A stretch of DNA of 64,000 nucleotides from Maribacter sp. 1_MG-2023. GTDB lineage: Bacteria > Bacteroidota > Bacteroidia > Flavobacteriales > Flavobacteriaceae. Made by a program: the position numbers and the translations under genes. Below, one piece after another: positions 27,499-36,722 of this stretch. Position 1 is the stretch's first letter; every line of letters begins with the position of its first letter. The notes beneath the pieces are model-generated. The model was not told the DNA's origin, did not search any database, and worked only from the letters and a program-made list of their open reading frames with translations. Where the stretch lies: contig NZ_JAUOPN010000012.1 in assembly GCF_030547005.1 (NCBI RefSeq), positions 1 through 64,000 of the forward strand, written 5' to 3'.

Positions 27499-28383
27499 AT
27501 GGAAGTTTTAGAAGCATACAAACCTTTTGAAATACAAGAATTAGAATTGTCAAAATGGATTCCTAGAGCCGTTAAAAACAACTTTTTTGAATTAGTTCTA
27601 GTAAAACAAGGTAGCGGGACACAATGTATTAATTACAATGATTATGAATATAGTTCGGGTAGTATGTTCTTACTTCCACCTTTAAAATGTCATAAGTTTG
27701 ATATTGAAACGCCTTCAAAATTTGTGTTTCTAAAATTCACCGATTCATTTTTTAAGGGAGTCAACAAAGTATCCATTGATAGAGATGAGTGGTTTAAAGA
27801 AGCTGCTTATATTCTTTCTAATTACAATCAGTTACCAGGAGATATTATTAAAAGTGAAGTGGATAGGCAATACTTGGAAAACCTGATTACCATGATTTTA
27901 CAAGAATCTAGAAACTATAGTAAAGAGTCTATTTCTCTAATAAGAAGTTTAATGACCAGTATTTTAGAAATTTTGATTAGAAATATTAAAAAGGGTGATA
28001 TTTATGAGGTCTCTGAAAACAATACGGATGATAGGATAACAAAAATGCTCACCTATATTAATGAAAATATTGATCAAACTAATTTACTTAAAGTTGAAAA
28101 TTTAGCTGAAGTGTTTTTTATGTCACCAACTTATGTTAGTGAGTTTTTTAAGAAACAAGTAAAAATGCCGCTAAGAGAATATATCATAAAGGCGAAATTG
28201 AAACTTGTTGAAATTCGGTTGTTAAATTCTGATTATAGTTTAAGTGAAATAGCTGATGAATTGGGGTTTACAGATATAAGTCATCTTTCAAGAACGTTTA
28301 AAAAGTATGTTGGTGTTTCCATTCGCGAGTTTAAAAACAAAGGTGAGTACATGCTTTTAAAACGTAATGTTTGTGCTAGCTAG
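27499..28383 (+). CDS. AraC-family transcriptional regulator
   Basis: The 294-aa protein has an N-terminal cupin-like sensor domain (about residues 20-90, GSGTQCINYNDYEYSSGSMF) and a C-terminal double helix-turn-helix (about 190-285: VENLAEVFFMSPTYVSEFFKKQ and SEIADELGFTDISHLSRTFKKY). It is divergent from the redox cluster and separated from it by 180 bp, so it is likely to be the local activator. The effector is unknown. Confidence 0.94.
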   Translation: MEVLEAYKPFEIQELELSKWIPRAVKNNFFELVLVKQGSGTQCINYNDYEYSSGSMFLLPPLKCHKFDIETPSKFVFLKFTDSFFKGVNKVSIDRDEWFKEAAYILSNYNQLPGDIIKSEVDRQYLENLITMILQESRNYSKESISLIRSLMTSILEILIRNIKKGDIYEVSENNTDDRITKMLTYINENIDQTNLLKVENLAEVFFMSPTYVSEFFKKQVKMPLREYIIKAKLKLVEIRLLNSDYSLSEIADELGFTDISHLSRTFKKYVGVSIREFKNKGEYMLLKRNVCAS

Positions 28384-28397
28384 ATAAATTATTAAAA

Positions 28398-28995
28398 CAT
28401 TCCATTCCACACACATTATGCTTCCCTCCTTCGTCGTCGCATAAAAAGTGTTACATTAACATTGCAGAAGTAACTTTTAGAATAAATTTTTTCAATAAAC
28501 TGTAGTAACAACTTTCGCTTTTAACCAAAGTTCAAGTTACATAACGCAGAACATTATAGAACATTTTGCATTTGTAGTTTAGCCAGTGGCTGAAGTACAA
28601 ATCAAGAAAGCTGGTGCGCTGGCATAATTCCACAAAAGTTTAAACCAAGTAGCTAAAATGATATTATGTAAAATATCCCTGAAGCTCTGATAATTGATTA
28701 AAACCTACAAAAGTACGTTATAAAAAATTTTAGGCGATCCTCATGGAATTGCCACAACAGTATAAATTTTTGAAAATAAAAATTCTATGCCCTTGTTATA
28801 ATTTGAACTTTAGTTGAAGTTTTCTTTTCGTGTTATATCTTTTGTCTTGAAACAAAACAAAAAAAAATTAAGGCTGCATACACTCTAGGAAATAATTAAC
28901 GGCTCATTTGCTATATTTTAGGAAGCACCTTAGCTCGTTAATACTGTTTTGTAATGTTTGATTAATTGAAACTCTCAATAAAGTGCATTACTGAG
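28398..28995 (+). repeat. Copy C of the dispersed intergenic repeat
   Basis: This copy fills the whole 600-bp gap between the AraC gene and the hydrolase gene. It contains AAACTGTAGTAACAACTTTCGC, split here by eye into two adjacent shared blocks, the ACATAACGC...CATTATAG element, TCTATGCCCTTGTTATA and TCTTGAAACAAAACAAA. Compared with copies A and B it lacks the 9601-type core. Its right end runs into the last codons of the hydrolase gene. Confidence 0.75.
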
Positions 28996-29848
28996 CCCCA
29001 AGTATTAGATTTACAATTCGGTTATTATCTGTGGTATTTTGAACGTGTTTAGATTGTTCTAGTAATATTGTTCTTTTTAATGAAGGAAATATTTTGTTAG
29101 CACGTATAATCATTTTATTGCCAGGAAACATCAAGTCATTTTTTGCCGCTATTAATGTTAATGGTGTTTTTATTGAATTAGCTTCACTCCTATTTATTAC
29201 TGGAACAGGTGTAAAATCCATTTTAAAATGCAAAAACACTTTAGAGAGAAATTCTAATGCAAAGGCGTCTTTTTCTGTAAACAGCCCGTTTAAAAAATGT
29301 TCTATATATTTTGATTTCTTTGTTCGCATATAACGCTTCATTGGAATGAACACCTTTAATAATGCTTTTAAAGGGTTTCCATTTACTATATATGCGGGAG
29401 CTGTTAGAAAGACTTCTTTGATATTGGCATCTTTAAATTCTAATGCTTTTAATATGACTAAACCACCAAACGAGAAACCTGCGAGCGTCACATTTTTTAA
29501 CGCTAGATTATCAATAACTTCATGTAACCACCTACCGTAATCAACATTCTTCATTGATAATCTCGTTTCAGCACTTTTATTGGGTTGCGCCAATACATCT
29601 ACTGCAAAAACCTGAAAATGTAATTCTAACCCTGAATATGTTTCTAAGGCAATTGGTGCACAACCATTTGACCCATGAACAATTAGTATTGGTGGTTTTG
29701 ATACATCTTCTGTGATAATTATATTGGTTTTACCAAAAGTCGTTTCAACGGTTTTATTATGATAATTGTTATTTAAATCCTTTAACTTTTTGTCATAGAG
29801 ATTTAAAATTTCAGCTTTTCCTGTTTCAGATTTATATAATGATTCCAT
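28988..29848 (-). CDS. Alpha/beta hydrolase
   Basis: The 286-aa cytoplasmic hydrolase has an oxyanion-hole segment (PPILIVHGSNG, about residues 52-62), the nucleophile elbow GFSFGG (Ser126), a probable acid in LIAAKNDLMFPG and a final His in EQSKHVQN. The substrate is unknown. It lies 15 bp downstream of the NAD(P)-binding oxidoreductase gene. The 3' end overlaps the right edge of repeat copy C, so the repeat sequence provides the stop codon. Confidence 0.9.
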   Translation of the reverse strand: MESLYKSETGKAEILNLYDKKLKDLNNNYHNKTVETTFGKTNIIITEDVSKPPILIVHGSNGCAPIALETYSGLELHFQVFAVDVLAQPNKSAETRLSMKNVDYGRWLHEVIDNLALKNVTLAGFSFGGLVILKALEFKDANIKEVFLTAPAYIVNGNPLKALLKVFIPMKRYMRTKKSKYIEHFLNGLFTEKDAFALEFLSKVFLHFKMDFTPVPVINRSEANSIKTPLTLIAAKNDLMFPGNKMIIRANKIFPSLKRTILLEQSKHVQNTTDNNRIVNLILGAQ

Positions 29849-29863
29849 TTTTTCTTAATAAAA

Positions 29864-30595
29864 TTAATTTTGATGTGAATTGCTATATATTACTGGCATC
29901 TGCCCTTTCCACTTCTTCCATAAGTTGTTGTCGGTAATTAGACTAGCCATAAAATGGCCTACATTTATACGGCTTACTTTGCCAGCATCAAAAATGGCAC
30001 TTCTTATTGGGGAAGTATGTATTTCATAATCGGTGACCTCTTCTTCATTAATCAAACCATCTGGTCTTACTGCAACCCATTCAATGGATTTATTATTTTG
30101 ACCAATTTGCGTGCGTAAATAATCTGCAGCTTTTTCATTATCTAAATGAGGTGGTAAAAGCAAGCGAAGCAGCCCAATGACACATTTTTGGGGAAAAGAA
30201 ATAGGTTCGTTTAAGTCCCGATTACGATTGCCTGTAGTATTCATTAAAATGAACTTTATTGGTTTTTTGGGATTATTTGATTTTATCGAATGGCATAACC
30301 TTCGCGAAGCATCTGTCACCAATTTTCTTGGTTGCCCGTAAATACCTTTCAAAGTTAAATTATGACCAAGACAAGAAGCAACTGCATCACAATTGCTAAC
30401 AATGGCAATCATTTCTGTATCACTTAATTCTAATAGACTTGCAGAGATAATTTGTAGGTCATTATTTGTTATCCATGATTCTGGCAACTTTTCTGGTGAT
30501 CTTACAATTACTTTTACTTTATGTTTTTCAATTAGAAGTTGTTCTACTAATTGACTACCGGTTGCGCCACTTGCGCCTACTACTAAAACTGTCAT
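29864..30595 (-). CDS. NAD(P)-binding oxidoreductase (atypical SDR), copy 1
   Basis: The 243-aa protein has the NmrA/atypical-SDR nucleotide motif GASGATG (residues 7-13) and family segments NTTGNRNRD and VAVRPDGLI. It is very similar to the protein at 44231-44950, sharing long identical blocks such as ASCLGHNLTLKG and GLLRLLLPP. The two genes are clearly paralogues within one window. This copy is followed by the hydrolase after 15 bp. Two TTGA units lie upstream of its start, compared with nine in the other copy. Confidence 0.9.
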   Translation of the reverse strand: MTVLVVGASGATGSQLVEQLLIEKHKVKVIVRSPEKLPESWITNNDLQIISASLLELSDTEMIAIVSNCDAVASCLGHNLTLKGIYGQPRKLVTDASRRLCHSIKSNNPKKPIKFILMNTTGNRNRDLNEPISFPQKCVIGLLRLLLPPHLDNEKAADYLRTQIGQNNKSIEWVAVRPDGLINEEEVTDYEIHTSPIRSAIFDAGKVSRINVGHFMASLITDNNLWKKWKGQMPVIYSNSHQN

Positions 30596-30730
30596 TTTGA
30601 TTTTTGATTGATTATAATACCTTTAAGACGATGTATTTCTATAATTGTTTCAATTACTGAAACCGTAATTTATGTAAGGTTTTAACAACACATAAGATTA
30701 CATATTTGTTATGTTGTATTGAGTTATTTC

Positions 30731-31303
30731 TTATCCTTTTCCATATCCAAGGAAACTCACAATTAATTGATCTCCCATAAAAATTAAAATTATTGTAGCG
30801 AGTACTAGTGCATATTTGATGAGCTTTTCTTTGAATGATATTTGAGAAATCATTTTAGTACTAACAAGTTCTATTAGCAGTTTGCTTATCTTTTCTTTAT
30901 TGATAACAAGAATTGTAAGTAGCATTATAAGATATAATGTTGCTCCAGCTAATGCACCATATTCGTCAAGAAAAAAAATGTCGAATACTATTACGTTTAC
31001 CATTATTGGGATTAAAACCAGGGTGCCAATTAGTTTGGTTTTATTAAAAAGCAATAAAACTGCTCCAAAAATTTCTGCTAGCCCTATGAAAAGTAAATAT
31101 CCATAAGAACGCCCCATGAAAACCCAAGCCAAGTCAAAGTCTGAAACTTGTCCTATTGGCATAAGGTCCAATCCATCTGGCATTCTTTCAGCCGTATAAA
31201 ACTGCCCTCCCATAACCTTTCCTATTCCATAAACAGTTAGAAAAAAGAACACATAAAGGCGGCAAATGATTTCGATTATTTCTTTATAATTTATTTTTTT
31301 CAT
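30731..31303 (-). CDS. DoxX-like integral membrane protein
   Basis: The 190-aa protein is predicted to have four to five membrane segments (about residues 12-32, 60-85, 90-112, 115-135, 160-185) and the small polar loop pattern of DoxX/SURF4-type proteins (GIGKVMGGQFYTAERMPDG). Function in this family is poorly defined, with links to respiration and redox stress. It belongs to the minus-strand hydrolase cluster. Confidence 0.75.
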   Translation of the reverse strand: MKKINYKEIIEIICRLYVFFFLTVYGIGKVMGGQFYTAERMPDGLDLMPIGQVSDFDLAWVFMGRSYGYLLFIGLAEIFGAVLLLFNKTKLIGTLVLIPIMVNVIVFDIFFLDEYGALAGATLYLIMLLTILVINKEKISKLLIELVSTKMISQISFKEKLIKYALVLATIILIFMGDQLIVSFLGYGKG

Positions 31304-31356
31304 AGTTATTTTTTTTGATTGATTACAACGATTTTGTGTCTGAGTAGTAGTTCGTT

Positions 31357-32670
31357 TTATTTGTTCGAATTTTCTACATCTAATAAGATATTATTCAACT
31401 TTTTTCTATCAAACCATTTCCCTTTAATAACAACACCCAAAATTGTTTTTGTATTTCTTATATCTTCAAGGGGGTTTTTTTCTAATAAAACCAAATCGGC
31501 TAATTTTCCTTCAGTAACAGTTCCGCTTTGTGAAATTGTATTTAAATAACGTGCCGGAACAACTGTTGCTGTTTTAAGTGTTTCATAAGTGGAAAGTCCT
31601 GAATTGTATATTAACTCTAATTCGTGATGAAGAGAAAAACCAGGAAGAAATAAGCCATATGTATCACTTCCTGCCATTAATGGTACTCCTTGCTTATGTA
31701 GTAATAAGGTGAACTTTTTTTGCCATTCTAATTCATTTTCAAGTCGGATCAACGATTCTTTATCAGTAAACCATGAATTTTTTCTATAATTAATTTTATT
31801 GGACTTCCAATAATCTGAATAATGTTTTGGTAGGTATTTGATATTTTCATCATTATTCAATATTTCAGATTTGCTCTTATCGGCATACCGACTAATCATT
31901 TCAAATATTCCAAGAGTAGGAGAAACATAAACACCACTTGTTTTTATTTCTCTAGCTTTCTGGGTTAAAAATTTAATTGAGTTGTTTTCTTCTTTGGTAA
32001 AAATGTTCATGAACTCCTCTGTATGAGCAATTGATTTCATTCTTAATGAGAATTCTAATGGTAGTTTTCTTTGCCCGTGACCAATGACTTCGACTCTTTC
32101 TTTTTGAGCAACTTCTAATAATTTTAAGTATGTGTTCTTTGGAAGATCATCAGCAATTTTCAAATAGTCGTACCCTCTTAATTTATGATATTGTACTATA
32201 GTTTCAACAGAATCTATATGATTAAAGTGGTTTCTTTTAAGATATGGTCCGGCGGTGTAATAATGAGGAGATAGAATAACGTTACTTCGAGCGAGTGCTC
32301 TTATTTTTATATGATCTTGCCCCTCATATTCTGCCATGTTTCTTGCAGAGGTTATTCCATTTGCAATTAAAAGTTTAAACTCATTCTCAATATCGTTTTG
32401 TAGATGATAATGAGTTTCTACCAATCCAGGAATTAAATATTTGCCTGAAGCTTCAATGGTATCATCTATGTAGGTAGTTGACGCTTTAGAAGCTGATTCA
32501 ATTTTCAAAATCTTTCCATTTGCAATAATTACTCTTTGATTAGTAATTAAGGTATCGGTATTCATTGGTATTACACTCACATTCTCAAACGAAATTATTT
32601 TTGTTTGAGCCAGAGCAACAGAACAGAGCATTAGAATAAATACTGGTAAACAATTTTTTAGCGTTTGCAT
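31357..32670 (-). CDS. Exported amidohydrolase-family metal hydrolase
   Basis: The 437-aa protein has a signal peptide (residues about 1-21, ending ALAQ). It is an amidohydrolase of the imidazolonepropionase/prolidase-like type, with HYHLQ metal ligands (about residues 86-90), HGQ and HTEEF further on, and GSDTYG carrying the catalytic Asp. The C-terminal beta-sandwich closes with GTVTEGKLADLVLLEKNPL. It probably hydrolyses a cyclic amide or dipeptide in the periplasm. Upstream of it lies a divergently acting membrane AraC-type regulator gene on the same strand. Confidence 0.92.
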   Translation of the reverse strand: MQTLKNCLPVFILMLCSVALAQTKIISFENVSVIPMNTDTLITNQRVIIANGKILKIESASKASTTYIDDTIEASGKYLIPGLVETHYHLQNDIENEFKLLIANGITSARNMAEYEGQDHIKIRALARSNVILSPHYYTAGPYLKRNHFNHIDSVETIVQYHKLRGYDYLKIADDLPKNTYLKLLEVAQKERVEVIGHGQRKLPLEFSLRMKSIAHTEEFMNIFTKEENNSIKFLTQKAREIKTSGVYVSPTLGIFEMISRYADKSKSEILNNDENIKYLPKHYSDYWKSNKINYRKNSWFTDKESLIRLENELEWQKKFTLLLHKQGVPLMAGSDTYGLFLPGFSLHHELELIYNSGLSTYETLKTATVVPARYLNTISQSGTVTEGKLADLVLLEKNPLEDIRNTKTILGVVIKGKWFDRKKLNNILLDVENSNK

Positions 32671-32756
32671 TTTTTTTGATTTATTAATTTAATGCAAACG
32701 TACTTTTTATTAAAGCTTTAGTAGTTCGAAAATCGATACTCTTGATAAAATAGAAC

Positions 32757-33848
32757 TTATTTATTTTTATATTCTTTGGGAGTTAATCCAGTTTCTTTTT
32801 TAAAGTTTGTGTAGAAGGATGTTTTAGAGTTAAACCCACATTCGAGACCAATGGATAGTAAACTATATTTATCAAACTTTGAGTCTTTTACCATTAGCTT
32901 TACATCTTTGATGCGATGAGAATTGATATAATCTGAGAAATTAACGGAAGTATTTTCTTTTATAATTTGAGATAGATATCCATTACTTATTTCTAGTTGT
33001 TGAGCAACACTATCTCTACTTAGATTGGGGTTGTGATGTATTTTTGTTTCTTCAATTAGAAGTTCCAGTTTTTTAAAATGAGAACTTTTTGAGTTTACAG
33101 AATCGATTGGTTTCTTTTTTTCTCTTTTCGTAATTTCTCTAATTTCATATTGGTCATTCGACAACTTAAATTGATACATACCTTTATAGGTTAACCAATA
33201 AATAAAAATGGAACTAAATGTCCATAAATAGGTAAGAGGTAATTTCTCTGAAAAGATAAATCGATAAGATTCTAATACAACTCCAAATACTATAATTAAG
33301 GAAAGAAAAGCCAAAAGATATTTTAACCATTTTTTACTCAAACTGTCCTTTTTAGCTATCGTATATTTATAGGCTAAGACAATCATGTAAATAGGAAAAA
33401 TAATAGCTAGTAAACTAATTGTTTTATAAAATGCAGGAATGTAGTTTAAAATGATCGCAGGCAGGTTATACAATTGAAAAGTTGTACTTAAAGATAAAAA
33501 GATATTGAGTGCGCTTAAAAGCACAAAAGGCAAGTAAAAAACTTTTAGGCTTGGGGTACTATCAAGAACGTTATTAGAGGTTTTATAAAAGAAGACAAAA
33601 AAGGTTGTTGGATATAAAAACTGCCAAAGAAATAAATCTAGGATGCTAATTATTATTGGATCAGAACCGATATCCCAAAACCAATTATTAATACCAACAA
33701 CAGCGATAATTAATAAAGTAAACCCTAAATATTTATTGTTTTTACTTCTGAAAAACTTAGAAAAGAGAATCACTAAGCTTAAAACTAAACAATGAAGAGT
33801 AGCTAAAAGTGAAACTATTTCTAAAAACGAGATATTGATTGATGACAA
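32757..33848 (-). CDS. Membrane AraC-family transcriptional regulator
   Basis: The 363-aa protein has about seven hydrophobic segments in its first 230 residues and a C-terminal AraC double helix-turn-helix (about 262-360: DSVAQQLEISNGYLSQIIKEN and SIGLECGFNSKTSFYTNFKKETG). This architecture is common in Flavobacteriaceae and suggests a membrane sensor directly coupled to DNA binding. It is upstream of the amidohydrolase cluster and may control it. Confidence 0.92.
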   Translation of the reverse strand: MSSINISFLEIVSLLATLHCLVLSLVILFSKFFRSKNNKYLGFTLLIIAVVGINNWFWDIGSDPIIISILDLFLWQFLYPTTFFVFFYKTSNNVLDSTPSLKVFYLPFVLLSALNIFLSLSTTFQLYNLPAIILNYIPAFYKTISLLAIIFPIYMIVLAYKYTIAKKDSLSKKWLKYLLAFLSLIIVFGVVLESYRFIFSEKLPLTYLWTFSSIFIYWLTYKGMYQFKLSNDQYEIREITKREKKKPIDSVNSKSSHFKKLELLIEETKIHHNPNLSRDSVAQQLEISNGYLSQIIKENTSVNFSDYINSHRIKDVKLMVKDSKFDKYSLLSIGLECGFNSKTSFYTNFKKETGLTPKEYKNK

Positions 33849-34120
33849 GAATTTTGGTTTTAGGTTTAATTCGTTTTTAATAAAGGGCTACGATATATTA
33901 ATATATGATTAATTGTGATTTACATTCAGTAATGTAATGATTCGCAAGAAAAAATCATAATTACGAGGCTTTATCGAATCCAAATATAGTTTACAAATAA
34001 TACTTTACTATTATTGAAAGATTTGTTTTAACTACCTTTCCACACACATTACATTCCCCGCTGATAATGAATTAAAATTTACCGCAGGATCATGAAACTT
34101 TTTAATAAGTTGGTAGGTAT
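33849..34120. other. Intergenic region with repeat fragment
   Basis: This is 270 bp of AT-rich DNA. A short fragment at 34035-34080 (CTTTCCACACACATTA followed by CATTCCCC) resembles the left edge of repeat copies B and C. I see no gene. Confidence 0.5.
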
Positions 34121-34891
34121 TTAAATTATAATTGTCTGGGTGCTTGTAGCACCGGCAAAAGCAGGAGGCGAATCAACATTCAAAATATGAATTCCTGATG
34201 CATGATAATGACGACTATTAAAACTCCAATTAGCTCCATTCCAATAGAGAAAATTTGTAACAATTCGAAGTGAGAAACCAAAGTGAGCCCCTGCGTCATA
34301 ACCCCAAGGATAATTATTCGGATTGTAACTATGTATATGAGGCCCTAAAACGCCTGCTTCAGCTATATCAGCATAGCATGCAAATTGCACTGTGTAACCA
34401 GCTGCGACCCAAGCCGCTATGCTACGATGATCGTGGTCATGAAGTATTCTCCAACTTCCCGGAGCTAATGGTGCCGCACCAACTGGCACTGCAGATGCAA
34501 TAATCATTGAACATCCATTCATACCAGTTGTAAACAAAAAGTGAGCATCTGCTGGGGCAGGTACAGTTGAAATGTCGCAGAAAGGCATGATATTAAATCC
34601 ATCACCTCCATTGGCGGCTCTACAGTACATGGCATCAATGGTATTTAATACACCACCGCCAGGTTGGTGAAGAACTGGGGCAGCACCAATAGGTTGCATA
34701 CGTAATGTTGGATAATCTAACAATCCTGGAACTCCATGAACCGTATTTGTTGATAGAGAGAAAAAGGTTCTAAGATTATTAATCGCTGGAATTCCACCTA
34801 TTAAATTTTGATTTATTGAATTAAGAACAATAGGGTTTGCAATAATAAATGCACTGGGATTAAGCATGAAATGACCTACATTGTCAATCAT
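34121..34891 (-). CDS. Hypothetical protein with GC...H motif
   Basis: I do not recognise this 256-aa protein. It is Gly/Pro/His/Asn-rich and beta-strand-like, without signal peptide or membrane segment. A central segment TTGMNGCSMIIASAVP followed about 20 residues later by WRILHDHDH has the order of a Cys-His catalytic pair (Cys about 131, His about 151), reminiscent of CNF-type deamidases that carry an S-G-C motif. C-terminal residues include HIHSYNPNN and NSRHYHASG. The function is unknown and the toxin-like reading is speculation. It follows the 236-aa gene after a strong hairpin. Confidence 0.6.
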   Translation of the reverse strand: MIDNVGHFMLNPSAFIIANPIVLNSINQNLIGGIPAINNLRTFFSLSTNTVHGVPGLLDYPTLRMQPIGAAPVLHQPGGGVLNTIDAMYCRAANGGDGFNIMPFCDISTVPAPADAHFLFTTGMNGCSMIIASAVPVGAAPLAPGSWRILHDHDHRSIAAWVAAGYTVQFACYADIAEAGVLGPHIHSYNPNNYPWGYDAGAHFGFSLRIVTNFLYWNGANWSFNSRHYHASGIHILNVDSPPAFAGATSTQTIII

Positions 34892-34975
34892 AATATTTTT
34901 AATTTATGGATTATTTTATATCCTGATTAGTTACTTTAAAAAAAATTATAAACACTATTTTTTATTATACTATTA

Positions 34976-35015
34976 AGCAATACTCCTATATTATTTGGTA
35001 GCTAGGAGTATTGCT
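34976..35015 (-). terminator. Rho-independent-type hairpin after the 236-aa gene
   Basis: AGCAATACTCCT and AGGAGTATTGCT form a perfect 12-bp stem with a 16-nt loop, 35 bp downstream of the stop at 35050. A T-rich stretch follows only loosely on the minus strand. Confidence 0.6.
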
Positions 35016-35049
35016 ATAAAAGCTAATCTTAGAAATGCTTATTTAAAGT

Positions 35050-35760
35050 CTAAACGACAGGTTTTGGTATAAGATTCATGAATTGTGTTAAGAGTGCGTC
35101 ATGATCTTTTGATGAAAGAAAATCGTCAGTAAATTGATCAAACCAATCTGGATCAACAAATCTAACTTCAAAAGTGTGATAAGTAAAGGTTATAGCATCT
35201 GTAGATGAGGTGGAGCAAGGAGTTTTAATAAATGTTTTAGCTTCATCTCTACTAAGGAAATACATTTGTATGGAAATATCTGGCATCCCCATTTCATCTT
35301 CAGCCCAAAGAATTCGTTTCACTTTTTTTTGTGATTCTTTATCTACAGTTCCGCTAACCGTTAATGCTCCTCCAAAGTCTTTTATGACTGATGTCAAAGC
35401 AGCTTCCATTTCAGGTGCAACAGCGTCGCCAACGATAGAGGCAATTATCCCAACGTCTATTGTTACCGAAAAATCCGTGTGGGTATAAGTTACATCTTTG
35501 GCTTCACTTAAACTAAAGTACCCACTACCAGAAAGAATTGCGTACGCTGCCTCGTAATCATATTTATCCCTTCCTGATTTAGTAATTGCTTCAGTTAGAA
35601 GAGCGCTTAAATGAGACGCTTTTTTGAATGTTGCGATTGTGTCATCATTCATTTTTTGGTCTTTTTCAGTAGTCACATAAATTGCGGTTGCATCATGATT
35701 AGTTGAATAATACTTTTTTACTTGTCCATCATTGTTGTCATCTGAATTTGTCATAATCAT
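35050..35760 (-). CDS. Hypothetical protein
   Basis: I do not recognise this 236-aa acidic cytoplasmic-type protein. An N-terminal helical part (about 30-75) leads to a beta segment and a small-residue-rich amphipathic stretch (IDVGIIASIVGDAVAPEME, about 100-118, and ALTVSGT). The C-terminal half is mixed. The real start may be the second Met (codon 3). It lies 170 bp downstream of the LytTR regulator gene. It may be a target of that two-component system. Confidence 0.6.
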   Translation of the reverse strand: MIMTNSDDNNDGQVKKYYSTNHDATAIYVTTEKDQKMNDDTIATFKKASHLSALLTEAITKSGRDKYDYEAAYAILSGSGYFSLSEAKDVTYTHTDFSVTIDVGIIASIVGDAVAPEMEAALTSVIKDFGGALTVSGTVDKESQKKVKRILWAEDEMGMPDISIQMYFLSRDEAKTFIKTPCSTSSTDAITFTYHTFEVRFVDPDWFDQFTDDFLSSKDHDALLTQFMNLIPKPVV

Positions 35761-35931
35761 TAGGTTTAAGAAGTTACTATTTATTTTTTCTTCTCAAATC
35801 TTAAAAAACAAAACCTTGTAAAGAAAATAGATGAGTGAATGGATAGATTATTCTAGTGAAGTACTAAAATTAATGAGCAAGTGGAATATGCGAAGTCAAT
35901 TAATTAATTGAGCTAAAATGTGATAAAGGAT

Positions 35932-36702
35932 TTATATAGTTTTGAAGAGCCTAAAAACTTTATCTTTGTGAGACTTGCTGACAGGTATTTTATTCTCTGA
36001 GATATAAAGCATATTGCCTTCGAAACCACTTACTGAATTAATGTTAACCACATAGCTTCGATGTACACGCACAAAACGGCTAGTGGGTAGTTGCTCTTCA
36101 ATTTTATTGAGTCCAACAGAATATATAAATCGATCAGTTTTGGTATACACCGTACAATAATTACTATCAGCTTGTAAATACAAGATTTCTTGGAGCTGTA
36201 CACGCTCAAAATGATTGTTCTTTTTAAGAAATAAACTATCCTTAATGTTTAGTACCTGATTTTCTGTAGCAGCAAACTGTTTTTTTGTTTGCATTTCGTT
36301 TTCTGCAGTTTTATTAGAAAAGTTCTTTAAAGCAAGCTCAATTGCTATACAGACCTGACGATCTTTAAAGGGTTTAAGTAAATACGCATGAGGCTTTACG
36401 CTCTTTGCTCTTTCTACGATATAATTATCTGCGTGTGATGTTAGAAACAGGAATGGTATACGGTACTTGTCATTTATAAAGCGCGCTAATTCTATTCCAT
36501 CAAACTCTCCTTTTAACATAATATCAATCAAGACCATATCAATATCTTGATTATTTTCTAAAAATTCTAAGGCCTTTTTTACCGTATCAGCTATACCGGT
36601 AATATGGTAATTGTTATCACTAAGTTTATTCGCAATGTCATTAGCCAATAAAATTTCGTCTTCTACTATGAGTAATTTTACCCTGGCAATGCTTGGAATC
36701 AT
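35932..36702 (-). CDS. LytTR-type response regulator
   Basis: The protein has a receiver domain (VEDE acidic pocket, phospho-acceptor Asp about 60 in VLIDIML, Lys in LLKPF) and a C-terminal LytTR DNA-binding domain (RFVRVHRSYVVNINSV). I chose the ATG at 36702, which gives a 256-aa protein starting MIPSIARVKLLIVEDE and leaves 20 bp after the kinase stop. An upstream ATG at 36750 would add 16 residues and overlap the kinase. It is the partner of the kinase encoded directly upstream. Confidence 0.95.
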   Translation of the reverse strand: MIPSIARVKLLIVEDEILLANDIANKLSDNNYHITGIADTVKKALEFLENNQDIDMVLIDIMLKGEFDGIELARFINDKYRIPFLFLTSHADNYIVERAKSVKPHAYLLKPFKDRQVCIAIELALKNFSNKTAENEMQTKKQFAATENQVLNIKDSLFLKKNNHFERVQLQEILYLQADSNYCTVYTKTDRFIYSVGLNKIEEQLPTSRFVRVHRSYVVNINSVSGFEGNMLYISENKIPVSKSHKDKVFRLFKTI

Positions 36703-36722
36703 GTGATATGAATTTTTAAAAT

